Part shown: positions 1-6,080 of the stretch, in pieces
Layout: each line of letters starts with the position of its first letter
Position numbering within the stretch: the first letter of the stretch is position 1
Program-made: the position numbers and the translations under genes
Notes under the pieces: generated by a model
The model's database searches: none
Told to the model about the DNA's origin: nothing
The model's input: only the letters and a program-made list of their open reading frames with translations
Assembly (NCBI GenBank): GCA_945870175.1
Contig: CAMBRJ010000048.1
Coordinates: forward strand, 1-11,421
Length of the DNA: 11,421 nucleotides
DNA from: Gemmatimonas phototrophica
GTDB taxonomy: Bacteria; Gemmatimonadota; Gemmatimonadetes; Gemmatimonadales; Gemmatimonadaceae
Reading direction: 5' to 3'

Positions 1-16
1 GTTGGCGGGGCGGCGA

Positions 17-28
17 TATCGTGCGCGT
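17..28 (+). promoter_or_regulatory. Putative -10 element directly before the four-helix-bundle gene
   Basis: TATCGT at 17-22 matches the -10 consensus at four of six positions and is followed by 6 nt and then the ATG at 29. This would place the transcription start on or next to the start codon. A -35 element would lie at or beyond the window edge, so it cannot be judged. The same hexamer is the -10 of the better-supported promoter at 5983-6011. Confidence 0.4.
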
Positions 29-424
29 ATGCCGAACCACTTCAACCTCCGTGTGTACGATGCGGCGTGTGAACTCAGCCGTGTCGTGCACGAATGCCTC
101 GAGGCCTTCGACGTCACCCGCGTGCCGGGGCTCCGCGGGCAGCTGATAACGGCCGTCGGCTCGATTGCCGCGAATACGTCGGAAGGCGCAGGGCGTGGCT
201 CGACCCCGCAGTTCGTCAATCAGTTACGCATCGCATTGGGTTCCGCCAACGAAACCCGCACGCATTTGATGCGCGCGCGCCGCGAAGCGAGGCTGCCGAC
301 CAAGCCGTACTTCCTGTGCGATGCGAAGGCGCTCGTGACCGCAAGAATGCTGGCGTCCCTGATCCGGCGAATCGAGGAAGACGAAGCGAGAAGGAAGAAC
401 GACCGTAGCGCCCGTCACTCTTAG
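29..424 (+). CDS. Four-helix-bundle protein of the 23S rRNA IVP / S23 family
   Basis: The 131-residue product belongs to the family first found in intervening sequences of 23S rRNA genes and related to the Avd accessory proteins of diversity-generating retroelements. Members form small four-helix bundles that assemble into pentamers; their cellular role is poorly understood. Visible family signatures are the N-terminal FNLRVYDAACELS segment, the central LITAVGSIAANTSEGAGR segment and the following helix with IALGSANETRTHL. Length is typical or slightly long. I chose ATG at 29 because family members start a few residues before this FNL segment; an in-frame TTG at 2 is possible, and nothing upstream is visible. 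No Shine-Dalgarno precedes 29, but a -10-like TATCGT does. The basic, low-complexity C-terminus (about the last 8 residues) is encoded by the first degenerate copy of the downstream tandem repeat. No 23S rRNA, reverse transcriptase or variable-repeat target is present here, so no role follows from context. Confidence 0.85.
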   Translation: MPNHFNLRVYDAACELSRVVHECLEAFDVTRVPGLRGQLITAVGSIAANTSEGAGRGSTPQFVNQLRIALGSANETRTHLMRARREARLPTKPYFLCDAKALVTARMLASLIRRIEEDEARRKNDRSARHS

Positions 425-490
425 CGCCCCTAACCTTAGCGCCCCTAACCTTAGCGCCCCTTACTCTTAGCGCCCCTAACTTTTAGCGCC
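405..490. repeat. Tandem repeat, 15-16 bp unit TTAGCGCCCCTAACC
   Basis: The core TTAGCGCC begins at 421, 436, 451, 467 and 483, so the period is 15, 15, 16, 16 bp. Two units (421-435 and 436-450) are identical; later ones vary in the tail (TTACTC, TAACTT). A degenerate sixth copy, GTAGCGCCC, starts at 405 inside the four-helix-bundle coding sequence, and that gene's stop codon lies in the 421 copy. The array fills most of the gap to the convergent diguanylate cyclase stop at 508. Units are contiguous, without unique spacers, so this is a simple tandem array and not a CRISPR. Confidence 0.9.
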
Positions 491-507
491 GTTAGCAGTT
501 CTAAACG

Positions 508-1704
508 TCATCCCCCAATCGCCCGTCCTCGCCCTTCCCTTTTCGCCCGGTACAGCGCCGTATCTGCTCGCGCCAGCCACGCCGCCATCCCTTCCCCGTC
601 GGCGTACGCCGCGTAGCCCACGCTGGCACTGAGCACCGGCGCGGTTGTGCCCATGGGCGTGTCCGCCGCAGGGTCCGCCGCAGGGTCCGCGGGCGTCGCG
701 AATGGTGCGCGCGTGAGGCTCACCTGATTCACGACGCGATCGGCCAGTCGCGATGCCACCTTCACGTCGGTATTCGCCAGGACCACCGCGAACTCGTCCC
801 CGCCGATGCGGCAGATAACATCCGATTCGCGGAGAAAGACCTTGGCCAGACTGCCGGCGACCGCGTACAGGGTGGCGTCGCCGGCCGAGTGCCCGTAGCC
901 GTCATTGATCGGCTTCAGGAAATCGAGATCGACCAGCACCAGCGACAGCGGAGAACGGCTGAGGGTGTGGACCTGAATCGCGCGCTGGGCGGCGCGTTCG
1001 AAGCGCTTGCGGTTACCGAGTCCGGTGAGCGTGTCGGTTTCGCTCTCGCGTCTCGCGTCCTCGAGCTGCGATCCGAGCTGGTCGATGCGTTCGGCGAGCA
1101 TGCCAAAGGCCACCTGCTGCGTGTCGCGACGGCTCCGCGAGATGTCCATGATCGCCGAGATGGCGTTCAACACTTCGTCTTTCACGTCGCGGGTCTCGAT
1201 CCCACGAATCGCGGTGTGCACGCGCGCGACCTGGACCGCCGTGGCGACATCGGCTTGTACGTCCGCCTGCGCCACCGCGTGGACGCGTTCCACGCAGGCC
1301 CAGAGCGCATCGCGCAGATCCGAGAGCGCCGACTCCACGTAGCGCTTCTCTCGGCGGCGATGGTCGGTGAGCGCGCGGGCCGCGCCGCCGTAGTCGCGCT
1401 GGGATGCACTCAACGACGGGAAACCGCCGGACTGGGTGAGCGGAATACCGAGCACCGTGTGTCGACGCCACTTCTCGAGCTCCACGCCCGTTTCACTCGA
1501 CGACACGTCGGGGAGGTCGAAGCTCCCCTGCGCGTACGCCGACAGCACCTGGCCAAACGCATCGAGGAGCGGTGCGAGATCGAACGGCACCGCCAAAGAG
1601 GCCGCGTCGGTGGCAGACGAGGCCGGAGCCACTAGAGCCCCCGACACGACCAGCGACAGAGGAGCGGCGGCGGCGCGTTCGGGAGCGGGACGACGAAAGA
1701 GCAT
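508..1704 (-). CDS. Diguanylate cyclase with helical N-terminal region (GGDEF domain)
   Basis: The 398-residue protein would make cyclic di-GMP from two GTP. The C-terminal GGDEF domain starts at about residue 222 (DTLTGLGNR at 224-231). It carries the metal- and substrate-binding series D259-x-D261, K264, N267-D268, G271-H272 and G275-D276, an intact GGDEF at 301-305, and ALYRAKREGR near the end. R292-x-x-D295 lies exactly five residues before GGDEF, the usual inhibitory product-binding site, so feedback control by c-di-GMP is expected. The usual Phe before K264 is Leu. Residues 30-220 look soluble and helical, with no signal peptide or membrane span; residues 40-135 resemble an N-terminal module seen in other cytoplasmic GGDEF proteins, with unknown ligand. 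Residues about 337-350 are an Ala/Asp/Pro-rich insertion coded by a 12-bp repeat. The gene is divergent from the permease (98 bp) and convergent with the four-helix-bundle gene. No Shine-Dalgarno precedes the ATG. Confidence 0.93.
   Translation of the reverse strand: MLFRRPAPERAAAAPLSLVVSGALVAPASSATDAASLAVPFDLAPLLDAFGQVLSAYAQGSFDLPDVSSSETGVELEKWRRHTVLGIPLTQSGGFPSLSASQRDYGGAARALTDHRRREKRYVESALSDLRDALWACVERVHAVAQADVQADVATAVQVARVHTAIRGIETRDVKDEVLNAISAIMDISRSRRDTQQVAFGMLAERIDQLGSQLEDARRESETDTLTGLGNRKRFERAAQRAIQVHTLSRSPLSLVLVDLDFLKPINDGYGHSAGDATLYAVAGSLAKVFLRESDVICRIGGDEFAVVLANTDVKVASRLADRVVNQVSLTRAPFATPADPAADPAADTPMGTTAPVLSASVGYAAYADGEGMAAWLARADTALYRAKREGRGRAIGG
661..692. repeat. 12-bp tandem repeat inside the GGDEF gene
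   Basis: The unit GTCCGCCGCAGG occurs at 661-672 and 673-684, followed by a partial third copy (GTCCGC). On the minus strand it encodes the DPAA-DPAA stretch near residues 340-348 of the diguanylate cyclase. The unit is a multiple of three, so copy-number change would keep the frame. Confidence 0.8.
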
Positions 1705-1789
1705 GGATCGGACACGGTAGTGAGTCGGCGAATCCCCGCCGTCGTCGCAGGGAATTGCCTGAGAGTATCGGCCCGACTCCCGCGGTCGT

Positions 1790-1802
1790 TAATCTTGATT
1801 GC
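1790..1802 (+). promoter_or_regulatory. Putative -10 element directly before the permease gene
   Basis: TAATCT at 1790-1795 is followed by 7 nt and the ATG at 1803. No Shine-Dalgarno is present in the gap. At 17 nt upstream of the hexamer there is no sequence resembling TTGACA. Confidence 0.45.
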
Positions 1803-2720
1803 ATGCTGTCCCTGCTCGCCCGCCGCCTGCTCCTCTCCCTGCCCACACTGGCGGGGGTGCTCGTCGTCGTGTTCCTCCTCCTCTACGTCGCGCCAGGGGA
1901 TCCCGTGCAGGCCATGGTCGGCGAACGCGCCGACCCGGCCACGATTGCGCGGCTCCGGGCTGAACTCCGCCTCGACGACCCCCTCCCGGCGCAGTTCCTC
2001 CACTACGCCAGTGGCGTGCTCCGGGGCGACCTCGGCCGATCGTACGTCACCAATCGCCCGATCATCAGCGACATCGCCGAGCGCTTTCCGCGCACGCTGC
2101 TGTTGGCCACGGCGGCCATGCTGCTGGCGACGATCAGCGGCATCACGATCGGTGTGCTCGCCGCCGTGCGCCCCCACGGCTGGTTCGATCGACTCGCGCT
2201 GGCCGCGACCTATCTTGGGATCTCGTTCCCCGTGTACTGGATCGGCCTGCTGTTGATCGTGCTCTTCGCCGTCACCCTGCGATGGCTGCCCGCCTCGGGG
2301 TACGGACGCATCGAGTTTCTGATCCTCCCGGCACTGGCGCTCGGCTCGCGCTCCATCGCCTACCTCGCCCGCGTCACGCGCTCCTCGATGCTCGAGGTGT
2401 TGGGCGCCGACTTCGTGCGCACTGCCCGCGCAAAAGGCCTGACGGAGTCCGGCGTGATCCTCCGCCACGCGCTGCGCAATGCGCTGATCCCCGTGATCAC
2501 CGTGATCGGCCTCGACTTCGGCGCCTATCTCACGGGCAGCATCCTCACCGAAACGATCTTCAGCTGGCCCGGCATCGGCCGCTACGTGGTGATGGCCATC
2601 TCCCGACGCGACCTCCCCGCCGTACAGGGGGCCGTGCTGTTCCTGTCGGTCGTGTTCGTGCTGGTGAATCTGGTCACGGATCTCGCGTACCAAAAAGCCG
2701 ATCCGCGCGTGCGGGCGTAG
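1803..2720 (+). CDS. ABC transporter permease, DppB/OppB type (peptide/nickel-type importer family)
   Basis: The 305-residue inner-membrane protein is a permease subunit of a peptide- or nickel-type ABC importer. It has about six hydrophobic helices: roughly 9-29, 98-122, 133-158, 170-190, 226-250 and 275-295. The periplasmic loop with APGDPVQAMVG and LGRSY after the first helix is typical of the family. The cytoplasmic EAA-type loop that docks on the ATPase is residues 200-219 (GADFVRTARAKGL), followed by HALRNALIPVI and the FSWPGIGR segment. Length matches DppB proteins. ATG 1803 is chosen because it begins directly with the first helix; the reading frame extends upstream only across the divergent gene. 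Usually such a gene is followed by a DppC partner, ATPases and a binding protein; here it stands alone, facing the reductase gene. Substrate cannot be deduced. Partner subunits must be encoded elsewhere if the transporter is functional. Confidence 0.92.
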   Translation: MLSLLARRLLLSLPTLAGVLVVVFLLLYVAPGDPVQAMVGERADPATIARLRAELRLDDPLPAQFLHYASGVLRGDLGRSYVTNRPIISDIAERFPRTLLLATAAMLLATISGITIGVLAAVRPHGWFDRLALAATYLGISFPVYWIGLLLIVLFAVTLRWLPASGYGRIEFLILPALALGSRSIAYLARVTRSSMLEVLGADFVRTARAKGLTESGVILRHALRNALIPVITVIGLDFGAYLTGSILTETIFSWPGIGRYVVMAISRRDLPAVQGAVLFLSVVFVLVNLVTDLAYQKADPRVRA

Positions 2721-2767
2721 GCTCAGGTGTTCGGCCGTGGGTGCCGTGTGTGGGAGAGTTTTACTGC

Positions 2768-2926
2768 TTGACGCGAAGGCCGCGAAGCACGCGGAGGGCG
2801 CGAAGAACAGCAAAGGGGCCCGTGAGATTTCACGGGCCCCGCAGTGTCACCGTTGTTCAGAATTGATCTTGTTTTTGCTTTTGCTGTTCTTCGCGCTCTT
2901 CGCGTACTCCGCGGCCTTCGCGTCAA
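2768..2926. repeat. Large inverted repeat with 47-bp arms built of 9-bp subrepeats
   Basis: The arms 2768-2814 and 2880-2926 are reverse complements with four mismatches in 47 positions; the outer 17 and inner 17 pairs are perfect. Each arm is itself periodic: after TT come 9-bp units GACGCGAAG, GCCGCGAAG, CACGCGGAG, GGCGCGAAG and AACAGCAAA. The element fills the spacer between two convergent genes (permease stop 2720, reductase stop 2979), so the transcribed form would be a long hairpin on either strand. From memory, similar CGCGAAG-rich elements are abundant in unrelated bacterial genomes; I cannot name the family with certainty. It carries no transposase gene. Confidence 0.92.
2815..2840 (+). 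terminator. GC-rich perfect hairpin nested in the inverted repeat
   Basis: An 11-bp perfect stem (GGGGCCCGTGA at 2815-2825 with its complement at 2830-2840) closes a GATT loop. It starts directly after the left arm of the large inverted repeat. It lies 94 bp past the permease stop and could end transcription from that side, and, being symmetrical, from the reductase side too. No T-tract follows directly on the + strand (the nearest T-rich run is about 2868-2882), so an intrinsic terminator is plausible but not proven. Confidence 0.5.
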
Positions 2927-2978
2927 AATTCGATCCATCAACGAACCAGCAGTCTCCCCGCAAGCACTCCACCCAGCA

Positions 2979-4013
2979 CTAGTCGTCCTTCTGCCCGAAC
3001 ACCGCCAAGTTTGACGAGTGCCCCGGCGCGACTTTCTTGTCGGGATAGATCCAGTGCACCGCCTGGTTCACCGCGATCGCCGCTTCTGAGAAGCCGGCCG
3101 CGATCAGCTTGAGCTTGCCCGGGTACGTCGTGATGTCGCCGGCCGCGTACACACCGGCGCGACCGGTTTCCATGGTCGTGGAGACCTTGATCTCGTCCTT
3201 CTCGATGTCGAGGCCCCACTCCAGCAGGGTACCGAGGTCGGACACGTAGCCGAGCATCGGCAGTATCGCATCGCAGGCGATCTCGCGCGTGTCCTTGGTC
3301 TTCACGTCCTTCAGGCGCACACCCGTGATGCGATCCTCGCCCATGATCGCATCGATTTCGTGGAACGTGTGCACCGCCACGTTGCCATCATTGGCCGCGG
3401 CGGCAGCCTGCACTTCCGACACCGTCGCGGCATGCGCCCGGAAGCGGTCACTGCGATGCACCAGCGTCACCGACTTCGCCTTGTCGCGCAGCTGCGCGCA
3501 CCAATCAAACGCCGAGTCGCCGCCACCGATGATGAGCACATCGCGATCACGATACGCTTCCGGAGTGGAGACCAGCGCGTCGACGCCGCGGCCGTACCAT
3601 TCCGCCGCGAACGGCTGCGGCAGCTTGCGCGGGCTGAAGGCGCCGATGCCGGCGGCGATCACCACCGCGCGCGTTGGAAACCGATCGGTTTCCGTGACCA
3701 GCACGAAGTGCCCGTCTTCTTCGTCGAGGCCGACCACGCGCTGCCCCAGGTGCGCCGGGATGCCGGTGTCCTGATGGAACTGCCTGGCCTGCTCCGTGAG
3801 ATTCCGGACGAGATCTTTCGCCAGCACGCGCGGGTAGCCTGCCACGTCGAAGATGTACTTCTCTGGGTACAGCGCTGTCAGCTGACCGCCAAGCTCCGGC
3901 AGCGCATCGACGATCTGGGCCGTCGCGCCGCGCATGCCGGCGTAGAACAAGGCGAACAAGCCCGTGGGGCCGCCGCCGATGATGGTGAGGTCGCGAATGG
4001 GATGGGTCGTCAT
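2979..4013 (-). CDS. Ferredoxin/flavodoxin-NADP(+) reductase, thioredoxin-reductase-like (YumC type)
   Basis: The 344-residue flavoprotein should move electrons between NADPH and ferredoxin or flavodoxin in the cytoplasm. The N-terminal FAD site is IIGGGPTG (residues 11-18), with ELGGQLTALYPEKYIFDVAGYP at about 40-61 typical of this family. The NADP(H)-binding site is IIGGGDSA (161-168). The FAD-contacting AGDITTYPGK at 291-300 follows. The CxxC redox pair of true thioredoxin reductases is absent from the NADPH domain, which supports the ferredoxin reductase assignment. The C-terminal HSSNLAVF tail fits the extension that covers the flavin in the YumC/Chlorobium-type enzymes. Length fits. ATG 4013 begins MTTHPIRDLTIIGGG; an upstream in-frame ATG at 4091 would add 26 unrelated residues. 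A TATCTT hexamer ends 6 nt before 4013. The gene is divergent from the adenosyltransferase; no ferredoxin gene is adjacent. Confidence 0.93.
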   Translation of the reverse strand: MTTHPIRDLTIIGGGPTGLFALFYAGMRGATAQIVDALPELGGQLTALYPEKYIFDVAGYPRVLAKDLVRNLTEQARQFHQDTGIPAHLGQRVVGLDEEDGHFVLVTETDRFPTRAVVIAAGIGAFSPRKLPQPFAAEWYGRGVDALVSTPEAYRDRDVLIIGGGDSAFDWCAQLRDKAKSVTLVHRSDRFRAHAATVSEVQAAAAANDGNVAVHTFHEIDAIMGEDRITGVRLKDVKTKDTREIACDAILPMLGYVSDLGTLLEWGLDIEKDEIKVSTTMETGRAGVYAAGDITTYPGKLKLIAAGFSEAAIAVNQAVHWIYPDKKVAPGHSSNLAVFGQKDD

Positions 4014-4025
4014 CCGCCAAAGATA
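4014..4025 (-). promoter_or_regulatory. Putative -10 element directly before the reductase gene
   Basis: On the minus strand TATCTT (4025-4020) is followed by 6 nt (4019-4014) and the ATG at 4013. There is no good -35 sequence at 17 nt and no separate Shine-Dalgarno. Confidence 0.5.
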
Positions 4026-4032
4026 ATGGCGA

Positions 4033-4101
4033 AGTAGGGGGTAAAGAGTAGGGAGTACGGGGTCGACGCACCGAACGACTCCGTATCCCATCCTCCCTAC
4101 T
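4033..4101. repeat. AGTAGGG-type direct and inverted repeats between divergent genes
   Basis: AGTAGGGGG (4033-4041) and AGTAGGGAG (4047-4055) are near-identical direct copies, and CTCCCTACT (4093-4101) is the exact inverse of the second. TACGG (4056-4060) and CCGTA (4081-4085) extend the pairing across a 7-nt bulge. The structure sits in the 119-bp gap between the divergent reductase and adenosyltransferase genes, upstream of both putative -10 elements. It might be an operator or a dispersed repeat; nothing visible decides. Confidence 0.6.
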
Positions 4102-4121
4102 ACGCGGTCTGCGCTCTGGCG

Positions 4122-4132
4122 TATTATGCAGG
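4122..4132 (+). promoter_or_regulatory. Putative -10 element directly before the adenosyltransferase gene
   Basis: TATTAT at 4122-4127 matches five of six -10 consensus positions and is followed by GCAGG and the ATG at 4133. The AGG touches the start codon, too close to act as a normal Shine-Dalgarno. No TTGACA-like sequence is found 17 nt upstream. Confidence 0.5.
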
Positions 4133-4678
4133 ATGAAGATCAACACCCGAGCAGGTGACGAGGGCGCGACCGCCCTCTTTGGTGGCGGCAAGGTCGGCAA
4201 GGACCATCCCCGCGTCGAAGCCTATGGCGACGTGGACGAGCTCAATGCATCCCTCGGGCTTGCGCGCTCGATCGACATGATGCCGCGGATCGACGAAGTG
4301 CTCGTGCCGGTACAGCGCGATCTCTTCGCCATTGGCGCGCTGTTGGCGACGCCCGATCATGAGAAGATGAAAGAGCAGCTCTCCAAAGCGCGCATCGACG
4401 AGCAGCGAATCGAGGAGCTCGAACGGGCCATCGACGCCTGCGAGGCGGAGCTGGAGCCGCTGCGCAGCTTCATCATTCCCGGAGGCACCCCGAAGGCGGC
4501 CGCGCTGCATGTGGCGCGTACCGTGTGCCGACGGGCCGAACGTCGCGTGGTGCATCTCGCCGCCGAGATCGAACTGCCGGCGATGGTGGTCGTCTACCTC
4601 AATCGCCTGTCCGATCTCCTGTTCATGCTCGCGCGCGTCGCCAACAAGCGCGCCGGAGCGGGCGAGGTGACCTGGTAG
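4133..4678 (+). CDS. Corrinoid (cob(I)alamin) adenosyltransferase, PduO type
   Basis: The 181-residue enzyme transfers the 5'-deoxyadenosyl group of ATP to cob(I)alamin, giving adenosylcobalamin; the family forms trimers. The N-terminal ATP-binding loop TRAGDEGATALFGG (5-18), the YGDVDELNASLG segment (31-42), FIIPGGT (113-119), the HVARTVCRRAERRV helix (126-139) and YLNRLSDLLFMLAR (155-168) are all family signatures. The closing ANKRAGAGEVTW is also usual. Length is normal, and no residue known to be essential looks missing. The ATG at 4133 begins MKINTRAGD, as expected for the family. The gene overlaps aroB by one base and probably shares its message, although the two products act in different pathways. 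No other cobalamin gene and no cobalamin riboswitch-like leader is visible; the 119-bp upstream gap is too short and lacks the B12-box features. Confidence 0.95.
   Translation: MKINTRAGDEGATALFGGGKVGKDHPRVEAYGDVDELNASLGLARSIDMMPRIDEVLVPVQRDLFAIGALLATPDHEKMKEQLSKARIDEQRIEELERAIDACEAELEPLRSFIIPGGTPKAAALHVARTVCRRAERRVVHLAAEIELPAMVVVYLNRLSDLLFMLARVANKRAGAGEVTW
4664..4670 (+). promoter_or_regulatory. Shine-Dalgarno that sets the aroB start
   Basis: GAGGTGA lies inside the last codons of the adenosyltransferase gene, 7 nt before the GTG at 4678. This spacing and match support GTG 4678 as the aroB start over the upstream in-frame start at 4525, which lies inside the preceding gene. Confidence 0.75.
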
Positions 4679-5814
4679 TGGCCGACGCGCATCCCGAACC
4701 GCTGCCGTTGCCGCTGCCGTATCCGGTCTACTGCCGGGCCGGGGTGCGGCAGAGCATCAGGGAGATTGCGCAGCTCGTGGCCCCCTCGCATCGCGTGGCG
4801 GTGATCAGCGACAGCGCCGTCGCGCCCCTGCACGGTGAAGCGATTGCGGCCCAGTTCCCGGCCGACACCACGCGCCTGTTCACCGTCCCTCCCGGTGAGC
4901 AGGAGAAGACCCGCGCCCGGTGGGCCGAACTCACCGACGCCCTGCTGGAATGGGGCGCCGGACGCGATACCACCGTCGTCGCCGTGGGGGGTGGCGTGAT
5001 CGGCGACCTGGCCGGATTCGTGGCCGCCACCTTCATGCGCGGTGTCCCCCTCGTGCAGGTGCCGACCACGCTGCTGGCCATGGTTGACGCCTCGGTCGGC
5101 GGCAAGACCGCCGTCGACACGCCGTTCGGCAAGAACCTCGTCGGCGCCTTCCACAATCCGTCGGCCGTCGTCATCGACCCCGAGTTGCTGGACACGCTTC
5201 CCCACGACGTGCTGCGCAGCGGGTTCGCCGAGATGATCAAGCACGGCGTCATCGCCGACGCACCCTACTTCGACGCCGTCCTCCAGTTCGCCGGCGCCGT
5301 CCGCGACCACGGCGCCTCGGCCCCCAACTTTGCCGCCACGATCACCACCCTGATCACCGGCAGTGCGCGGATCAAGGCCGACGTCGTCGCCGAAGACACC
5401 CGTGAGGGCGGACTCCGGCAGATCCTCAACTTCGGCCACACCATCGCCCACGCCGTGGAACGGGTCCTCAACTTCGAACTGCTCCACGGCGACGCTGTCG
5501 CGATGGGCATGGTGGCCGAAGCCCGCATCGCCGAGTCGATCGGCCTGGCCCGCGAGGGGCTGTCGATGGCCATCGCCGATGCCGTGGAGCGGGCCGGGCT
5601 GCCGTCACGCCTCCCCGCCGGCATCCGCCTCGATGACCTCATCGCCTCCACCCACGGCGACAAGAAGGCCCGCGGAGGCTCCGCCCGCTATTCCCTCCCC
5701 CGCGGCATCGGTGAAATGGAAGCCGCCGAGGGGAACTGGGCGGTGGCCGTGACGGATGAGGTCGTAAAGTCCGCGCTGCGCGCCTTAGGACCGGATGCTA
5801 CGTCGGCGATCTGA
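4678..5814 (+). CDS. aroB: 3-dehydroquinate synthase
   Basis: The 378-residue enzyme converts DAHP to 3-dehydroquinate, the second step of the shikimate pathway, using NAD and a divalent metal. The nucleotide-binding GGGVIGDLAGFVA is at 104-116, followed by PTTLLAMVDASVGGKTAVD (129-147) and KNLVGAFHNP (152-161). The metal ligands appear to be E185 in GFAEMIKHG, H254 in LNFGHTIAHAVE, and H270 in LLHGDAVAMGM, with the spacing known for the family. D328-K329-K330 closes the active-site set. Length fits a full-size bacterial AroB. The GTG start overlaps the preceding stop by one base (TAGTG) and has a well-placed Shine-Dalgarno, so translational coupling is likely. The N-terminal repeat PEPLPLPLPYP is a proline-leucine stretch of no known role. 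Downstream lies a 266-bp spacer with small hairpins before the sigma factor gene. Confidence 0.97.
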   Translation: MADAHPEPLPLPLPYPVYCRAGVRQSIREIAQLVAPSHRVAVISDSAVAPLHGEAIAAQFPADTTRLFTVPPGEQEKTRARWAELTDALLEWGAGRDTTVVAVGGGVIGDLAGFVAATFMRGVPLVQVPTTLLAMVDASVGGKTAVDTPFGKNLVGAFHNPSAVVIDPELLDTLPHDVLRSGFAEMIKHGVIADAPYFDAVLQFAGAVRDHGASAPNFAATITTLITGSARIKADVVAEDTREGGLRQILNFGHTIAHAVERVLNFELLHGDAVAMGMVAEARIAESIGLAREGLSMAIADAVERAGLPSRLPAGIRLDDLIASTHGDKKARGGSARYSLPRGIGEMEAAEGNWAVAVTDEVVKSALRALGPDATSAI

Positions 5815-5854
5815 GGACTGCGGGAAGCTTACTTCTCTGCTTTGAACGCTGATA

Positions 5855-5904
5855 TGTTGCGCTGCCGCAACACTTTAGGGCACATCTCCCCTCCTTTAAG
5901 GGGA
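5855..5904 (+). terminator. Two small adjacent hairpins after aroB, possible weak terminator
   Basis: TGTTGCG (5855-5861) pairs with CGCAACA (5866-5872) around a CTGC loop, 41 bp after the aroB stop. A second stem, TCCCCT (5887-5892) with AGGGGA (5899-5904), follows. Neither has a proper T-tract, so termination is only a possibility. The rest of the 5815-6080 spacer holds the sigma-gene promoter and no credible coding sequence. Confidence 0.35.
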
Positions 5905-5982
5905 TCCACCCATAGACTGTCGCGATACCGTTGCATAACTGACTTGTAAGTGCAGGAATTGCGTAGCCGACAAAGATTTCCA

Positions 5983-6011
5983 TTGACCGCTCCGTACTCC
6001 GCCGTTATCGT
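5983..6011 (+). promoter_or_regulatory. Sigma-70-type promoter of the sigma factor gene
   Basis: TTGACC (5983-5988, five of six to the -35 consensus) and TATCGT (6006-6011, four of six to the -10) are separated by exactly 17 nt. A start near 6018 would leave a leader of about 63 nt before the ATG at 6081. This is the only promoter in the window where both hexamers are recognisable. Confidence 0.6.
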
Positions 6012-6080
6012 GGCGGTCCCACCTCCCTGACAGGGCCGAGTCCGGACCCCGTCGTTAAGGCACATGTTCGGCGAGGGCGT

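Noticed and set aside
421..490. Possible CRISPR array
   Set aside because: Units of 15-16 bp are contiguous with no unique spacers, and no cas gene is present.
889..1635. Long plus-strand open frame opposite the diguanylate cyclase
   Set aside because: Antisense shadow of the GGDEF gene, Arg/His-rich and without recognisable domains.
1632..2813. Long minus-strand open frame opposite the permease
   Set aside because: Its His/Glu/Gln-rich product is the typical antisense reading of GC-rich membrane-protein codons; the plus strand carries a clear DppB-type permease.
2723..2982. Open frames on both strands rich in RRPRSTRRARR-like and mirrored sequence
   Set aside because: They are translations of the 9-bp modules of the inverted repeat; the two strands give the same peptide because the arms are complementary. 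No start signal or family resemblance.
4014..4132. Cobalamin riboswitch upstream of the adenosyltransferase gene
   Set aside because: The gap is 119 bp, no B12-box-like sequence is seen, and the likely promoter lies directly at the start codon.
5887..5904. CCTCCTTT, identical to the anti-Shine-Dalgarno end of 16S rRNA
   Set aside because: The surrounding bases do not match the 16S 3' end, and the eight-base match is within what chance and a small hairpin explain.
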